Notes under the pieces: model-generated | Seen by the model: the letters and a program-made list of their open reading frames with translations, nothing else | Database searches by the model: none | Told to the model about the DNA's origin: nothing | Assembly: GCA_027490995.1 (NCBI GenBank) | Contig: JAIXWY010000004.1 | Span: 61,784 to 125,783, forward strand | DNA from: Opitutaceae bacterium | GTDB lineage: Bacteria > Verrucomicrobiota > Verrucomicrobiia > Opitutales > Opitutaceae | Length of the DNA stretch: 64,000 bases | Direction: 5' to 3' | Made by a program: the position numbers and the translations under genes | In this document: positions 44,485 to 55,290 of the stretch, one piece after another | Position numbering within the stretch: position 1 is the stretch's first letter | Layout of the letters: each line of letters begins with the position of its first letter

Positions 44485-45666
44485 ATGATCAACGCGGTCC
44501 GATCGAGCCGGAGGGAAGCAGCGGGTGGAGCGGCCCTTCCCGCCGGGCGGGTGCGCGTCGGGGGAAGGACCGGGGTCGTCCTCGTGGTGCTGCACGTCGT
44601 GGCGGTGATGCTCTCGCCGGCGCTGGGGGCGGCGCCCTTTGTCTGGAAGGGAAGCCTCCCGAAGGATCCGGCGTGGACGGCCTCTGCGGAGGCGCGCGCG
44701 CTGGCGGAGAATCTTCTCCTTTATCAGCTCCCCTCCGGCGGGTGGCCGAAGAACACGGACATGGCGCGGCCGCTCAAGGCCAATGAAAAGGCGCAGCTGG
44801 CGAAGCGCGATGTCACGGAAGGAACGATCGACAACGGTGCGACCACCGGGGAAATCCGTGCGCTTGCCGCGATCCACGTCGCCACCGGCGAGCCCCGCTT
44901 CCGCGCGGCCGCGGAGCAGGGCATCGCCTACTTGCTTGCCGCGCAGTACGCGAACGGCGGTTGGCCGCAGTACTTTCCCCTCCGCTCGGGGTACTACCGC
45001 CGGATCACCTTCAATGACCAGGCGATGGTCCGGACCCTGGAAGTGCTGGACGACGTGGCGGCGGGGCGTGGGGCCTTCGCCTGGACCGAGCCCGCGCTGC
45101 GGACGCGCGCCGCCGAGGCGGTGCGGCGCGGCATCGCGTGCATCCTGCGTTGCCAGATCGTGACGGACGGCGTCCGCACGGCGTGGGGAGCGCAGCACGA
45201 CGAGACGACGTTCGCCCCGGCGGCGGCGCGGTCGTTTGAGCCGCCCTCGCTCGCCTCGGCCGAGAGCGTCGGGATCGTCCGCTTTCTCCTGCGCGATGAG
45301 CAGCCCGCACCGGACGTCGTGGCGGCCGTCACCGCGGCGGTGGCGTGGCTACAGGCCGTGCGCATCGATGGGGCGGTGTGGGAAACGATTGAGGCGCCGG
45401 CCCTGCCGAAGGGCCGGGACCGGGTGTTCCGGCGCGATCCGGCGGCGGGGCCGCTCTGGGCGCGCTTTTACGAGATCGGAACGAACCGGCCGATCTTCAT
45501 GGGGCGCGACCGCGTGGTCCACTACGCGGTGGCGGAGATCGAGCACGAGCGCCGGATCGGGTACGCGTGGTACAACGATACGGCGCGCTCCCTCCTCGAG
45601 CGGGATTTCCCCCGCTGGCAGAAGCGCGTCCGGGCTGCGGGGCCCAAGCAGCCGGGCTCGCGCTAG
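44485..45666 (+). CDS. PL10-family pectate lyase
   Basis: A 393-residue protein from ATG 44485. A hydrophobic export segment (VVLVVLHVVAVMLSPALGAA, about 31-50) precedes the (alpha/alpha) toroid of PL10 pectate lyases. Family patterns are ENLLLYQLPSGGWPKNTDMA, EGTIDNGATTGEIR, YANGGWPQYFPLRSGYY, ITFNDQAM, WGAQHDETTFAPAAAR and RFYEIGTNRPIF (with catalytic-region Arg and Asp residues). It cleaves polygalacturonate by beta-elimination, outside the cytoplasm. The frame extends upstream to 44317 without similarity. It is followed by a convergent oxidoreductase gene. Confidence 0.92.
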   Translation: MINAVRSSRREAAGGAALPAGRVRVGGRTGVVLVVLHVVAVMLSPALGAAPFVWKGSLPKDPAWTASAEARALAENLLLYQLPSGGWPKNTDMARPLKANEKAQLAKRDVTEGTIDNGATTGEIRALAAIHVATGEPRFRAAAEQGIAYLLAAQYANGGWPQYFPLRSGYYRRITFNDQAMVRTLEVLDDVAAGRGAFAWTEPALRTRAAEAVRRGIACILRCQIVTDGVRTAWGAQHDETTFAPAAARSFEPPSLASAESVGIVRFLLRDEQPAPDVVAAVTAAVAWLQAVRIDGAVWETIEAPALPKGRDRVFRRDPAAGPLWARFYEIGTNRPIFMGRDRVVHYAVAEIEHERRIGYAWYNDTARSLLERDFPRWQKRVRAAGPKQPGSR

Positions 45667-45694
45667 GTGCGGAGCACCGCGTGAGACTCCGCCG

Positions 45695-46774
45695 CTAGGA
45701 CGACGCCGGCAGCCGATCCACGCGGCGCGCGGCGGCCTGCGTGCGCAGGCACAGCTCGGACGCCTTGAAGGCCTGCGCCTGCGTCATCGCCGTCTCGGTG
45801 CGGGCGATGCAGTCGCGCACGAAGTCGCCGTAGAACGGCAGGCCCACCTTGCCTCCGCAGGACATCCGGTGTTCGCCCTGCTCGTCGACGAGGATGAGCA
45901 GATCGCCCTGCGGGCTTTGGGCGACATCGCAGAAGCTGCGCAGCTCGATCGTGCCGCGCGTGCCGAGGACGAAGACACGGCCGTCGCCCCAGGTGCTTTG
46001 GCCGGCGGGGGTGAACCAGTCGACCCGGTGGTGGTTGGTGGCGCCGGAGGAGCCGAGGAGACTGGCCTCGCCGAAGTCCTCAAGCTCCGGTGTATCTGGA
46101 TTGCCGAAGTTGCCTACGGCGGCGTGCAGCACCTCGGCATCGGTTGAGCCGCTGTAAGCGAGGAAGAGATCGCACTGGTGACTGCCGAGGTCGCAGAGGA
46201 TGCCGCCGTAGCGCGCGCGTTCGAAGAACCAAGCCGGCCGCTGTGGCTTCTTGATGCGATGGGGCCCGAGCCCGATCACCTGCAGCACGCGACCGATCGC
46301 ACCCTCGCGGATGAGACGTTCGGCGTGGACGGCGCATTCGACGCCGAGGCGGCCGCCGAAGAAGACCATGTACTTGCGCCCCGTGGCCGCGGAGACGCGC
46401 CGCGCCTCGGCGAGCTGCTCCAGCGTCGTGAACGGCGGCTTGTCGGTCAGGTAATCCTTGCCCGCCTGCATGACCCGGCAGCCCAGCGGACCGCGATCGC
46501 ACGGGATGGCTGCGGCGGTGACCAGACCCACCCACGGATCGGCGAGCACCTCGTCGAGACTCCGGGCGACGCGCACCTGCGGGAAAACCTTGCGAAACGC
46601 CTCCACGCGCTCTGGCTGCGGATCGTAGACCCAAGCCAACTCGGCACCCGCTCCGATCAGCCCGCGGCATTGATCGTAGATGTGCGGATGGTCCAAGTGT
46701 ACGGCAGCGAAGGCCAAGGACCCTGCCGCGACGGGCGGCTTGGTGAGGAGTCGTGGGGCGTGGTCAGGGTGCAT
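45695..46774 (-). CDS. Gfo/Idh/MocA family oxidoreductase
   Basis: A 359-residue NAD(P)-dependent oxidoreductase from ATG 46774. The N-terminal Rossmann part has LAFAAVHLDHPHIYDQCRGL and AELAWVYDPQPERVEAF. The usual E-K-P motif appears as LTDKPPFTTLEQ. The substrate-binding half holds GGILCDLGSHQCDLFL with the conserved His region. There is no Tat signal, unlike the relative at 61 kb. The substrate is probably a sugar or inositol derivative. It converges on the PL10 gene, and the DUF1501 gene begins its own strand run just beyond 46.87 kb. Confidence 0.9.
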   Translation of the reverse strand: MHPDHAPRLLTKPPVAAGSLAFAAVHLDHPHIYDQCRGLIGAGAELAWVYDPQPERVEAFRKVFPQVRVARSLDEVLADPWVGLVTAAAIPCDRGPLGCRVMQAGKDYLTDKPPFTTLEQLAEARRVSAATGRKYMVFFGGRLGVECAVHAERLIREGAIGRVLQVIGLGPHRIKKPQRPAWFFERARYGGILCDLGSHQCDLFLAYSGSTDAEVLHAAVGNFGNPDTPELEDFGEASLLGSSGATNHHRVDWFTPAGQSTWGDGRVFVLGTRGTIELRSFCDVAQSPQGDLLILVDEQGEHRMSCGGKVGLPFYGDFVRDCIARTETAMTQAQAFKASELCLRTQAAARRVDRLPASS

Positions 46775-46869
46775 GCGGAAAGAGGAGGAGGCGTGGAATT
46801 CCGAGAATTCTGAACGTGAAGACCCGCGGAGTGCAATGCCACGTCGGCGTGTCACTCCCCTGCGGGAAG

Positions 46870-48303
<1,434 letters not shown>

Positions 48304-48340
48304 GGGGTAGGAGGGCGGGAAGGGCGGGGCGGGAGGAGCC

Positions 48341-51136
48341 TCAGTCGTAGAAGTAGAATTCGTTGGACATCAGCAGTGCTTGGGCGAGGGAAGCCCATCG
48401 GCTCTCATCGGGGTGGGTGCCGATGTAGTCCAAGGCGAGCGACACTTCCGCGGGGTCGGGAAGCCGCAGCAGAATCCGCCGGTAGAGGGCGTCGATGCGC
48501 TCACGGGCGTCGAGCAGTTCGGCGATCTCCGGCTGACGATTCACGCCCTCGGCCTGCGCGCGGACAAAGGTGCTATTGAGGAAGTAAAGGGCCTGCAGCG
48601 GATGACTGGTTTCAGCGCGGCGGGCGATGGACTGATCTGGATTGGCCACGTCGAAGTTCCGCATGAGTGCCGGGATGCGGAAGCGGTCGGTGGTGCCGTA
48701 GAGCGCGCGGCGGACGTTGGCGTCATGGAGCGGTGCGCTGCGTCCGCCCCGTTGGACGTCGAGGCGACCGGCGACCCGGAGCAGGCTATCGCGGAGGGCC
48801 TCGAACTCGAGTCGTCGCGGGGCCATGCGCCAGAGCAGGCGGTTCGAGGGATCGCGTTCAAGGGCCGCGGGGTTCGCTGCGCTGCTCTGCTGCCATGTCG
48901 CCGAGGACATGATGTAGCGGTGCAGTGCCTTGACGGACCACCCATGGGTGATGAACCACGAGGCGAGGTGGTCGAGCAGCTCCGGGTGCGAGGGGCGCTG
49001 GCCGTTGGCGCCGAAGTCATCCGGCGTGGGCACGAGGCCGGCGCCAAAGTGCTGTTGCCAGATCCGGTTGACGAGGACCCGAGCGGTCAAGGGATTGCGC
49101 CCATCGGCCACCGCTTGGGCGAACTCGAGGCGTCCGTCGCCCGAGTAGGATCGTCCGTCCACGTCGGCGAGCACCTGGGGAAAGCGGCGTGGCACCTCGG
49201 TGCCGAGCCGGTTGCGGTCGCCGCGAATCATGATTCTTGGCGTGACCGGGGTGCCTGCCACCTCGACGGCCTGGGCGCGGTCGACCGGTCCGTCGGCTTC
49301 CAAGATGGTCAGTCGCTCGCGGAACTTCCACACGGCCTCGGCCTCGGGGCGGGACACCACTTGGAACTCGGGGAAGCGATCGAAGTCCGGCTCGACCTCC
49401 GCGCGGGAGACTTGCAAGGGCGAGCTCTCGGCGTTGATGAACCGGGCGAGGTCTGACTCTCCGCCGGCGGCGAGGGTTTCCGTGATGAGTCGCCCGAAGA
49501 TGTCGGCCACATCGAGCATTGAATTCGGGGGAGTAGCCTGCAGAGCGGCCAGCACGCGGGCGTCGTGGAGGCTGGGCTCACGGACCGCCTCCTCCAGCAC
49601 GCGGCGGGCGCGTTCCGGGAAGCCCTCGCGCGGCAGCTCGAGGAGTTGCGGCCACAGACGGAAGAATGAAATCCCCTGACGATTGGCGTCCGCGATCAGC
49701 GCCTCCCACCGTGGTGCTCCGCCCCGGACCAGCAGGCCCCGCGGCGTGAACAACGGAATGAACCCCTCGACGGTGCGATGTTGCGGCGAGGTCTCGACCA
49801 GGCGGCGGAGGTATTCGGGTGCCAGTTCCCGGAGGAACTGGCGGGCCGTCGTGACGCAGTGGTCCACGTGCTTGTCGTACTCCGCGAAGAGGGCCGTGCG
49901 GGCCGCCCGGTACTTTGCCACGGCCTCCGGCGAGCCGAGCGAGGCGACCTCGGGCAGATCCATCGGTTCGCGGCTGCTGGCCAAGATGCCGTGGAGGGAA
50001 TAGTAGTCGGCGGTGGGAACGGCGTCGAACTTGTGGTCATGACACCGGGCGCAGGCGAGCGTGAGGCCGAGCAGGCCGCGGCTGATGGTGTCGATGCGGT
50101 CGTCGATGATCAATTCCTTCGCATCCGCGTTACCTTCGAAGCGGCGACCGACGGTGAGGAAGCCGAGGGCGCGCAGGTCCGGCTTCTCTTCGGCGGGGAG
50201 GCGGTCGGCGGCGAGCTGTTCCACCACGAACCGATTGAAGGGCCGGTCTTGGTTGAATGAATCGACGACGTAATCGCGATAAGTATGGGCGAAAGGGATA
50301 CGTCGTTCGGAGTCGGTGGACTTGTCCGTGGTGTCAGCGAACCGGGCGACATCGAGCCAGTGACGGGCCCAACGCTGGCCATACTCGGGACGGGCGAGCA
50401 GGTGTTCGACGAGGGCGGCGAAGGCGGCGGGCGAAGGATCGGCCGCGAAGCGCTCCACGCGGTCGTAGGAAGGGGGCAGGCCGATCAGCGTGAGGTAGGC
50501 GCGGCGCACTTGGGTGCGGGCATCGGCGGGGGGATTGGGGGCGAGCCCCTCCGCCCGCAGGCGGGTCTGCACGAACCGATCAATCGGGTGTTCCGCGGTC
50601 ACGCCGGGCGTCATCGGTGGCAGCGGGGGAGCCGTGATCGGCTGGAAGGACCAGTGGTTCCGCGCCTGCTCCAGGGTCATGGGCTCGATCGCGTGGCCCG
50701 ACTTCGGCGGCGCGGCCCGCGGGTCGGGCGCGCCCCGCTTCACCCACTCCGTCAAGAGGCCGATCGAGCGGTCGTCCAGCTTCTGCTTCGGCGGCATCTG
50801 AGTGTCCTCGTCCGCATAGCGGATCGCCGTGATCAGGAGGCTGTTCTCCGGGTCCCCGGGCGTGAGGACCGGGCCGCTGTGCCCGCCGGCCTGCCATCCG
50901 GGCAGCGAGTCCAGACGGAGTCCGCCCTTCTGCTTCTGGTCGCCGTGACACTCCATGCAGTTCTCCACCAAGATCGGCCGGATGTGGCTCTCGAAGAAGA
51001 TCATGTCCGCATCGGACAGCGCGGGCTCCGCCCCGGCGGGCGCACCTACGGCGGTCAGGACGGGGACGAGCCAGAGGCCCGCGAATGCCAGGGTGGAGTT
51101 CCAGCTTCGGCGTGAGGTCTCAAGAGCGGCGAGCAT
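48341..51136 (-). CDS. PSCyt1-DUF1549-DUF1553 secreted cytochrome-like protein
   Basis: A 931-residue protein from ATG 51136. A signal peptide (about 14-35, AFAGLWLVPVLTAVGAPAGA) is followed by a PSCyt1 cytochrome-like domain with CMECHGD (about 60). The DUF1549 (PSCyt2) domain has HPIDRFVQTRLRAEG and a second C-x-x-C-H in LACARCHDHKFDAV. DUF1553 is near the C terminus, with NPLTARVLVNRIWQQHFGAG and LDHLASWFITHGWSVK. The two C-x-x-C-H motifs may hold heme c. It is paired with the downstream DUF1501 gene. The frame is open upstream to 51334, but homology and the signal start at the chosen Met. Confidence 0.92.
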   Translation of the reverse strand: MLAALETSRRSWNSTLAFAGLWLVPVLTAVGAPAGAEPALSDADMIFFESHIRPILVENCMECHGDQKQKGGLRLDSLPGWQAGGHSGPVLTPGDPENSLLITAIRYADEDTQMPPKQKLDDRSIGLLTEWVKRGAPDPRAAPPKSGHAIEPMTLEQARNHWSFQPITAPPLPPMTPGVTAEHPIDRFVQTRLRAEGLAPNPPADARTQVRRAYLTLIGLPPSYDRVERFAADPSPAAFAALVEHLLARPEYGQRWARHWLDVARFADTTDKSTDSERRIPFAHTYRDYVVDSFNQDRPFNRFVVEQLAADRLPAEEKPDLRALGFLTVGRRFEGNADAKELIIDDRIDTISRGLLGLTLACARCHDHKFDAVPTADYYSLHGILASSREPMDLPEVASLGSPEAVAKYRAARTALFAEYDKHVDHCVTTARQFLRELAPEYLRRLVETSPQHRTVEGFIPLFTPRGLLVRGGAPRWEALIADANRQGISFFRLWPQLLELPREGFPERARRVLEEAVREPSLHDARVLAALQATPPNSMLDVADIFGRLITETLAAGGESDLARFINAESSPLQVSRAEVEPDFDRFPEFQVVSRPEAEAVWKFRERLTILEADGPVDRAQAVEVAGTPVTPRIMIRGDRNRLGTEVPRRFPQVLADVDGRSYSGDGRLEFAQAVADGRNPLTARVLVNRIWQQHFGAGLVPTPDDFGANGQRPSHPELLDHLASWFITHGWSVKALHRYIMSSATWQQSSAANPAALERDPSNRLLWRMAPRRLEFEALRDSLLRVAGRLDVQRGGRSAPLHDANVRRALYGTTDRFRIPALMRNFDVANPDQSIARRAETSHPLQALYFLNSTFVRAQAEGVNRQPEIAELLDARERIDALYRRILLRLPDPAEVSLALDYIGTHPDESRWASLAQALLMSNEFYFYD

Positions 51137-51573
51137 GGTCAGGGCCAGGGAGCTGAGAGGATCGTGTCGGGAGGCCCGGGCAAGCGTCGTCGACTCGGGC
51201 GCGCGCAGGCACGCCGCAGCGGTGACGTCGAGTCGGGGGGTGGCGCTCACGGGCGAGAGTTCCTCGGATGGGGTAAATGCGTGGGAAGGAAAAGCGCGAG
51301 GGAAGACCGTAGCTCCGGGTGTCGGTGAGCGCAAAGGGCGTGGAACTTAATCGTTAAGCAGGGTGGAGGTCGCTGCGCCGGTTCATCCTGCGGCAGAGGC
51401 GCGGGAGGGCCGGTCGTCGTTCAGCGGCCGTCTCGGCCGTGGGGTAAAGCAGGGGACGATCGTGCAGGAAGTTCGGGGATGGCAAGCGCGTCCACGCGAC
51501 CTTCTGCGGGTTCGTCTTTTGGGGTGATGCCTTGCTGGCGCTCGGGGAGGCGGTGGGTTGCGGCGGTCTGCCC

Positions 51574-52353
51574 TCAGTTGAGTCGCCCGGCCGCGGCTTC
51601 GTCAATGAAGAGGGTCGCCTGCGGGTGGCTGCGGAGGAGGGTTGCCGGACAGGCGGTTGAGACCGCGTCGCGCAGCGTGGCCCGCACGGCTGCGGCCTTG
51701 CGCGGGCCGGGCACGACCACGCTGAGGGCCCGCGCGCGGCGGAAGACCGGCAGGGTCACGGTGATCGCGTGGGTCGGAACCTCAGCGAGCGTGGCGAAGC
51801 AGGCGTCGTTCACCTGCTGCTGGCGACACGCCTCTTCGAGCTCGACGGGCTTGGCCGAAACGGGGTCCGCAAAGTCGGCGACGGGCGGGTCGTTGAACGC
51901 GAGATGCCCATTCTCGCCGATGCCAAGGCAGATGAGGTCCAGGGGTGCGGCGTCGAGCAGCGCGGCGTAGCGCGCCGACTCCGCCAACGGGTCTGCCGCC
52001 TCGCCGCGGATCGGGTGGAAGGCTCCGAGCGTGGGGAGATGGACCAGGAGATGCTCGTGGAGGTAGCGGCGAAAGCTGGCGGGATGCTCTGCGGCCAGGC
52101 CGACGTACTCGTCCATGTGGAACGCATGGACCCGCGCCCAATCGATCACGCCGCGTGAGCGTGCGACGAGCTCAGCGAGGAATTCGTTCTGCGACGGGGC
52201 GCAGGCGAACATCACGCGTGCCGTCGATTGGCGCGCGAGCACGTCGCCCAGGAGGCGCAGCACGTGTGCGGCGGAGCGACGGCCCACGGACGGCCGATCG
52301 GCGGACACATCGACGCGAAGGAGTTCGAACGTGGCGGGCAGGGAGGAGGCCAT
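51574..52353 (-). CDS. nagB: Glucosamine-6-phosphate deaminase-like protein
   Basis: A 259-residue enzyme. NagB/6-phosphogluconolactonase-fold motifs are HAFHMDEYVGLAAEHPASF (about 76-94, with the active-site Asp/Glu) and LICLGIGENGHLAFNDPP (about 138-155). The deaminase converts glucosamine 6-phosphate to fructose 6-phosphate and ammonia. The H-x-D-E-Y motif supports deaminase over lactonase activity. It would deliver amino-sugar carbon to glycolysis. No nagA or sugar kinase is adjacent. It lies 46 bp from the FG-GAP gene on the same strand. Confidence 0.85.
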   Translation of the reverse strand: MASSLPATFELLRVDVSADRPSVGRRSAAHVLRLLGDVLARQSTARVMFACAPSQNEFLAELVARSRGVIDWARVHAFHMDEYVGLAAEHPASFRRYLHEHLLVHLPTLGAFHPIRGEAADPLAESARYAALLDAAPLDLICLGIGENGHLAFNDPPVADFADPVSAKPVELEEACRQQQVNDACFATLAEVPTHAITVTLPVFRRARALSVVVPGPRKAAAVRATLRDAVSTACPATLLRSHPQATLFIDEAAAGRLN

Positions 52354-52399
52354 GAGTTACGGGGAAGGGGAGTGATGAAGGACGGAACGGGTGAGCGGA

Positions 52400-53695
52400 T
52401 CAGCGGGTCGTCGCCGCCGCGGGTGGCGGCGGGATGCGTTCATTCCAGAAGATGACGACGTTGCGCGAGGCGCGACCCGCGGCCACGACATCGAGATCCC
52501 CATCGCGGTCAAGATCCGCCACGCGAAGGTCTTCGCAGGCGACCGTGTTGTCATCGATCGCGCCGACCTGTTCCCACCGCGTTGCCGAGGCCGTGGTGGC
52601 CGCGTAGAGCCGGATGCCCACGGGCGTGGTCGGGCCGACCATGTTCCCGCGCCATCCCGCGATGACTTGGTCGTGCCCGCGGCCGAGGAAATCGCCGGTG
52701 GCGAGGCCGTGTCCTTGCACGAGTGAGTCGTCGAGCACCACGCGCGCCTCGTCGCGACCCTGCGGGTAGACGACCACCTGATGGCCGTGCATGGGCTCAA
52801 TGGTCGCGATGAAGCCGGAGGCGTCCCCGGCGCGTCCGCGGCGCACTTCCCCGGCGGGATGGGACGTGACTTGCCGGCGCGACCAGCTGCTGCCGCTGGG
52901 GCGGAGCGCGTGCACACCCTCCTGGGCGGCGACGAGCACTTCGTGGTCGGTGGAGTCGGAGGTGGGTGGTTCGAAGTTGTGGGTCAGGTGGAGGGTGGCG
53001 TCGAGCTCCTCCGCGGCGGTCGCGAAGGTGCCGTGGGCAAGCCAACGGTAGCCGAGGAATTTCACGCCGGCGCCCGCGCCGTCGCGGTTGCCTCGCCCGT
53101 GCAGCGGGAGCACGGCAAGCAGCGGGGCGCCTCGTCCGTCATCGATCCAGTGCATGCGGTGGGTGGTGGGCTCGTGAGGCAGTGCCCGCGGGGTCCAAGG
53201 CTGAGCCGGGTCCGACGGACGCTCGAGGAAGAAGATCGCGCCGCTGCCGACGGTGTCGCCTGGATTCCAGCCGGCGCCCACGGCGATCTCGGCGCGGCCG
53301 TCGCCAGTGAGGTCGCGGGCGGCGATGCAGACGTGGTCCTTGGCGGTGAGATCGCGGGCGATGACCTCCTTTCGCCAGTCGGGACTGCGGTACCACGCGA
53401 TCTCCCGGGCGTCGGCGAGGAGCAGGTCATCGCGTCCATCTCCATCCACGTCGGCAATGGCAAGGCCGTAGCCGATGCGGATCGATGCGTCGATCACCTC
53501 GCGCCGGAACGGCAGCGGCGAGCCCCCGGTGGCGTCCGCCGCGGTGGCAACGGCGGCGCTGCCCAGAAAAGCGACGCTGAACGTGGCGAGCAGGAGGCTC
53601 GCGGGGCGGAGTGGGCGACGTCGGAGGTGTGGGGACAAGCGCGCGAAGCAGGACCAAGACGAACGCAGGGACGGGGAGAGAGGGCGTGGTTGCAT
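52400..53695 (-). CDS. Secreted FG-GAP/VCBS repeat protein
   Basis: A 431-residue protein from ATG 53695. A signal-like segment (LLLATFSVAFLGSAAVATAA, about 34-53) is followed by FG-GAP-type repeats with Ca-binding-like loops: AIADVDGDGRDDLLLAD, ARDLTGDGRAEIAVGAG and VADLDRDGDLDVVAAG. These predict a beta-propeller, usually extracellular. It probably serves in binding or as an accessory to glycan breakdown; no catalytic residues are evident. The frame continues upstream to 53830 without similarity. It is divergent from modA, with about 150 bp between the starts. Confidence 0.82.
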   Translation of the reverse strand: MQPRPLSPSLRSSWSCFARLSPHLRRRPLRPASLLLATFSVAFLGSAAVATAADATGGSPLPFRREVIDASIRIGYGLAIADVDGDGRDDLLLADAREIAWYRSPDWRKEVIARDLTAKDHVCIAARDLTGDGRAEIAVGAGWNPGDTVGSGAIFFLERPSDPAQPWTPRALPHEPTTHRMHWIDDGRGAPLLAVLPLHGRGNRDGAGAGVKFLGYRWLAHGTFATAAEELDATLHLTHNFEPPTSDSTDHEVLVAAQEGVHALRPSGSSWSRRQVTSHPAGEVRRGRAGDASGFIATIEPMHGHQVVVYPQGRDEARVVLDDSLVQGHGLATGDFLGRGHDQVIAGWRGNMVGPTTPVGIRLYAATTASATRWEQVGAIDDNTVACEDLRVADLDRDGDLDVVAAGRASRNVVIFWNERIPPPPAAATTR

Positions 53696-53848
53696 CGAGG
53701 ATGACGGGGTATGGGTCAGGCAGCGGCGGAGCTTGGCGGGGTCGGGTCGCTGGGAGAAGTCAAACCGCGTCCGACGAGCGTGGCGGGGTCTCTCGCGGAA
53801 GAGGTTGAGACCCGCGCGGATTTCGGGCATCGGTGGGGTTCCTGTCTC

Positions 53849-54625
53849 ATGCCTGTCCGGCTCCGATTCCTCGCTTGGCTCCTCGCGTGCCTACTCCTGC
53901 CCTGTGGGCGGGCTTGGGGGGCGGTTGAAGTGACGGTCTTTGCGCCGGCGAGCTTGCTGGAGGCGTTGACGGAGGTGGCGCGCGAGATTGACGCGCGCGG
54001 CGACGTGCGGGTGCGCGCGGTGTTTGGCTCGACCAGTACCTTGGCGCGGCAGATTCGGGCTGGGGCGCGCGGTGACGTCTTTATTTCGGCGGATGAGCAG
54101 ACGATGACGGAGCTGGAACGCGCGGGGGAAATCCGGCGCGGATCGCGGCGCGTGGTGCTGACGAACCAATTGGCGGTGGTCGTGCCACGTGAGTCGGCCG
54201 CGGTGTTGCGTGAGCCGAAGGACCTTGCGGGCCCGGCGATCCGCCGCCTTGCCTTGGCCGAGACGGAGACGGTCCCGGCCGGACGCTACGCGCGCGCCTG
54301 GCTGGAGCAGGAAGGCGTGTGGCCGGCCGTCTCGGCGCGGATCGTGGCGGCTGACAGCGTGCGCGCGGCGCTGGCGCGCGTCGCGGCGGGCCATGCCGAT
54401 GCGGGCGTGGTTTATCGGTCCGACGTCGCGATCTCCCCTGACGTCCGGCTTGCCTGGGTGGTGCCGGCCGAGCGCGGTCCGGCGATTCGCTATCCGGCCG
54501 CGGTGTTACGCGCGGCGCCGGAGCCGCAGTGGGCGGCGGCGTTGATCGAGGAGCTTCTCTCGGTTGGCGCGCAGCGGCGCTTTGCGGAGCGCGGTTTTGG
54601 TCCGCCGCGGGAGGACGCGCCGTGA
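53849..54625 (+). CDS. modA: Molybdate ABC transporter substrate-binding protein
   Basis: A 258-residue periplasmic protein from ATG 53849. A signal peptide (about 5-25, FLAWLLACLLLPCGRAWG) precedes the mature start EVTVFAPASLLEALTEVARE. Anion-binding patterns include FGSTSTLARQIRAGARGDVF and ISADEQTMTELERAGEI; a later segment is DAGVVYRSDVAIS. It binds molybdate (possibly tungstate) and delivers it to ModB. The stop overlaps the modB start in a GTGA junction, so modA, modB and modC form one operon. This feeds the molybdopterin pathway encoded convergently just downstream. Confidence 0.92.
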   Translation: MPVRLRFLAWLLACLLLPCGRAWGAVEVTVFAPASLLEALTEVAREIDARGDVRVRAVFGSTSTLARQIRAGARGDVFISADEQTMTELERAGEIRRGSRRVVLTNQLAVVVPRESAAVLREPKDLAGPAIRRLALAETETVPAGRYARAWLEQEGVWPAVSARIVAADSVRAALARVAAGHADAGVVYRSDVAISPDVRLAWVVPAERGPAIRYPAAVLRAAPEPQWAAALIEELLSVGAQRRFAERGFGPPREDAP

Positions 54626-55290
54626 ACCTGGAGACACTGCGCGTGCTCGGTTTTTCGCTCGGGGTGGCGGCGATGGCGACGGTGCTGATCATCCCGCCCG
54701 GGTTCGCTCTCGCGTGGTTGCTCGCGCGCAAGCAGTGGCGCGGCAAGACCCTGGTCGAGAGCCTCGTGGTGCTCCCCTTGGTACTGCCTCCGGTCGCGAC
54801 CGGACTGTTTCTGCTCTACCTGTTGAGCGCGCGTGGACCGCTCGGATGGCTTGGCTCGATGATCGGCGCGGGGGACGTTCTCTTCACCTGGAAGGCGGTC
54901 GTCGTCGCGTCGGCGGTGATGGCCTTCCCGCTGCTCGTGCGCACGGCGCGGGTCGCCTTCGCGGCGGTGGATCCCCGGCTGGAGCAGGTGGCGAGCACGC
55001 TCGGCGCCGGCCGTGGGCGTGTGGCCTGGACGATTACCCTGCCGCTGGCGGCGCCGGGACTGGCGGCGTCGGCGGTACTCGCGTTCGCGCGAGCGCTCGG
55101 AGAGTTTGGGGCGACCATCATGGTCGCGGGGTACATTCCCGGCGAGACCGCGACGCTGGCGTTGTCGATCTACCAACACGTCCAACTCGGGCAGGATACC
55201 GCGGCGCTAGGCCTCGCTGGCCTCTCGCTGGGGCTTGCCTTCGTGGCGGTGGCGCTGGGTGAAGTCATCATCCGGAGGGCCCGGCGATGA
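54622..55290 (+). CDS. modB: Molybdate ABC transporter permease
   Basis: A 222-residue inner-membrane protein that starts at GTG 54622, overlapping the modA stop. Five to six hydrophobic helices are visible (for example VLGFSLGVAAMATVLIIPPG and LVVLPLVLPPVATGLFLLYL). The EAA-type cytoplasmic loop for ATPase contact is present: EQVASTLGAGRGRVAWTITL and ARALGEFGATIMVAGYIPGE. It carries molybdate across the membrane with ModC. Its stop overlaps the modC start (ATGA). Confidence 0.93.
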   Translation: MNLETLRVLGFSLGVAAMATVLIIPPGFALAWLLARKQWRGKTLVESLVVLPLVLPPVATGLFLLYLLSARGPLGWLGSMIGAGDVLFTWKAVVVASAVMAFPLLVRTARVAFAAVDPRLEQVASTLGAGRGRVAWTITLPLAAPGLAASAVLAFARALGEFGATIMVAGYIPGETATLALSIYQHVQLGQDTAALGLAGLSLGLAFVAVALGEVIIRRARR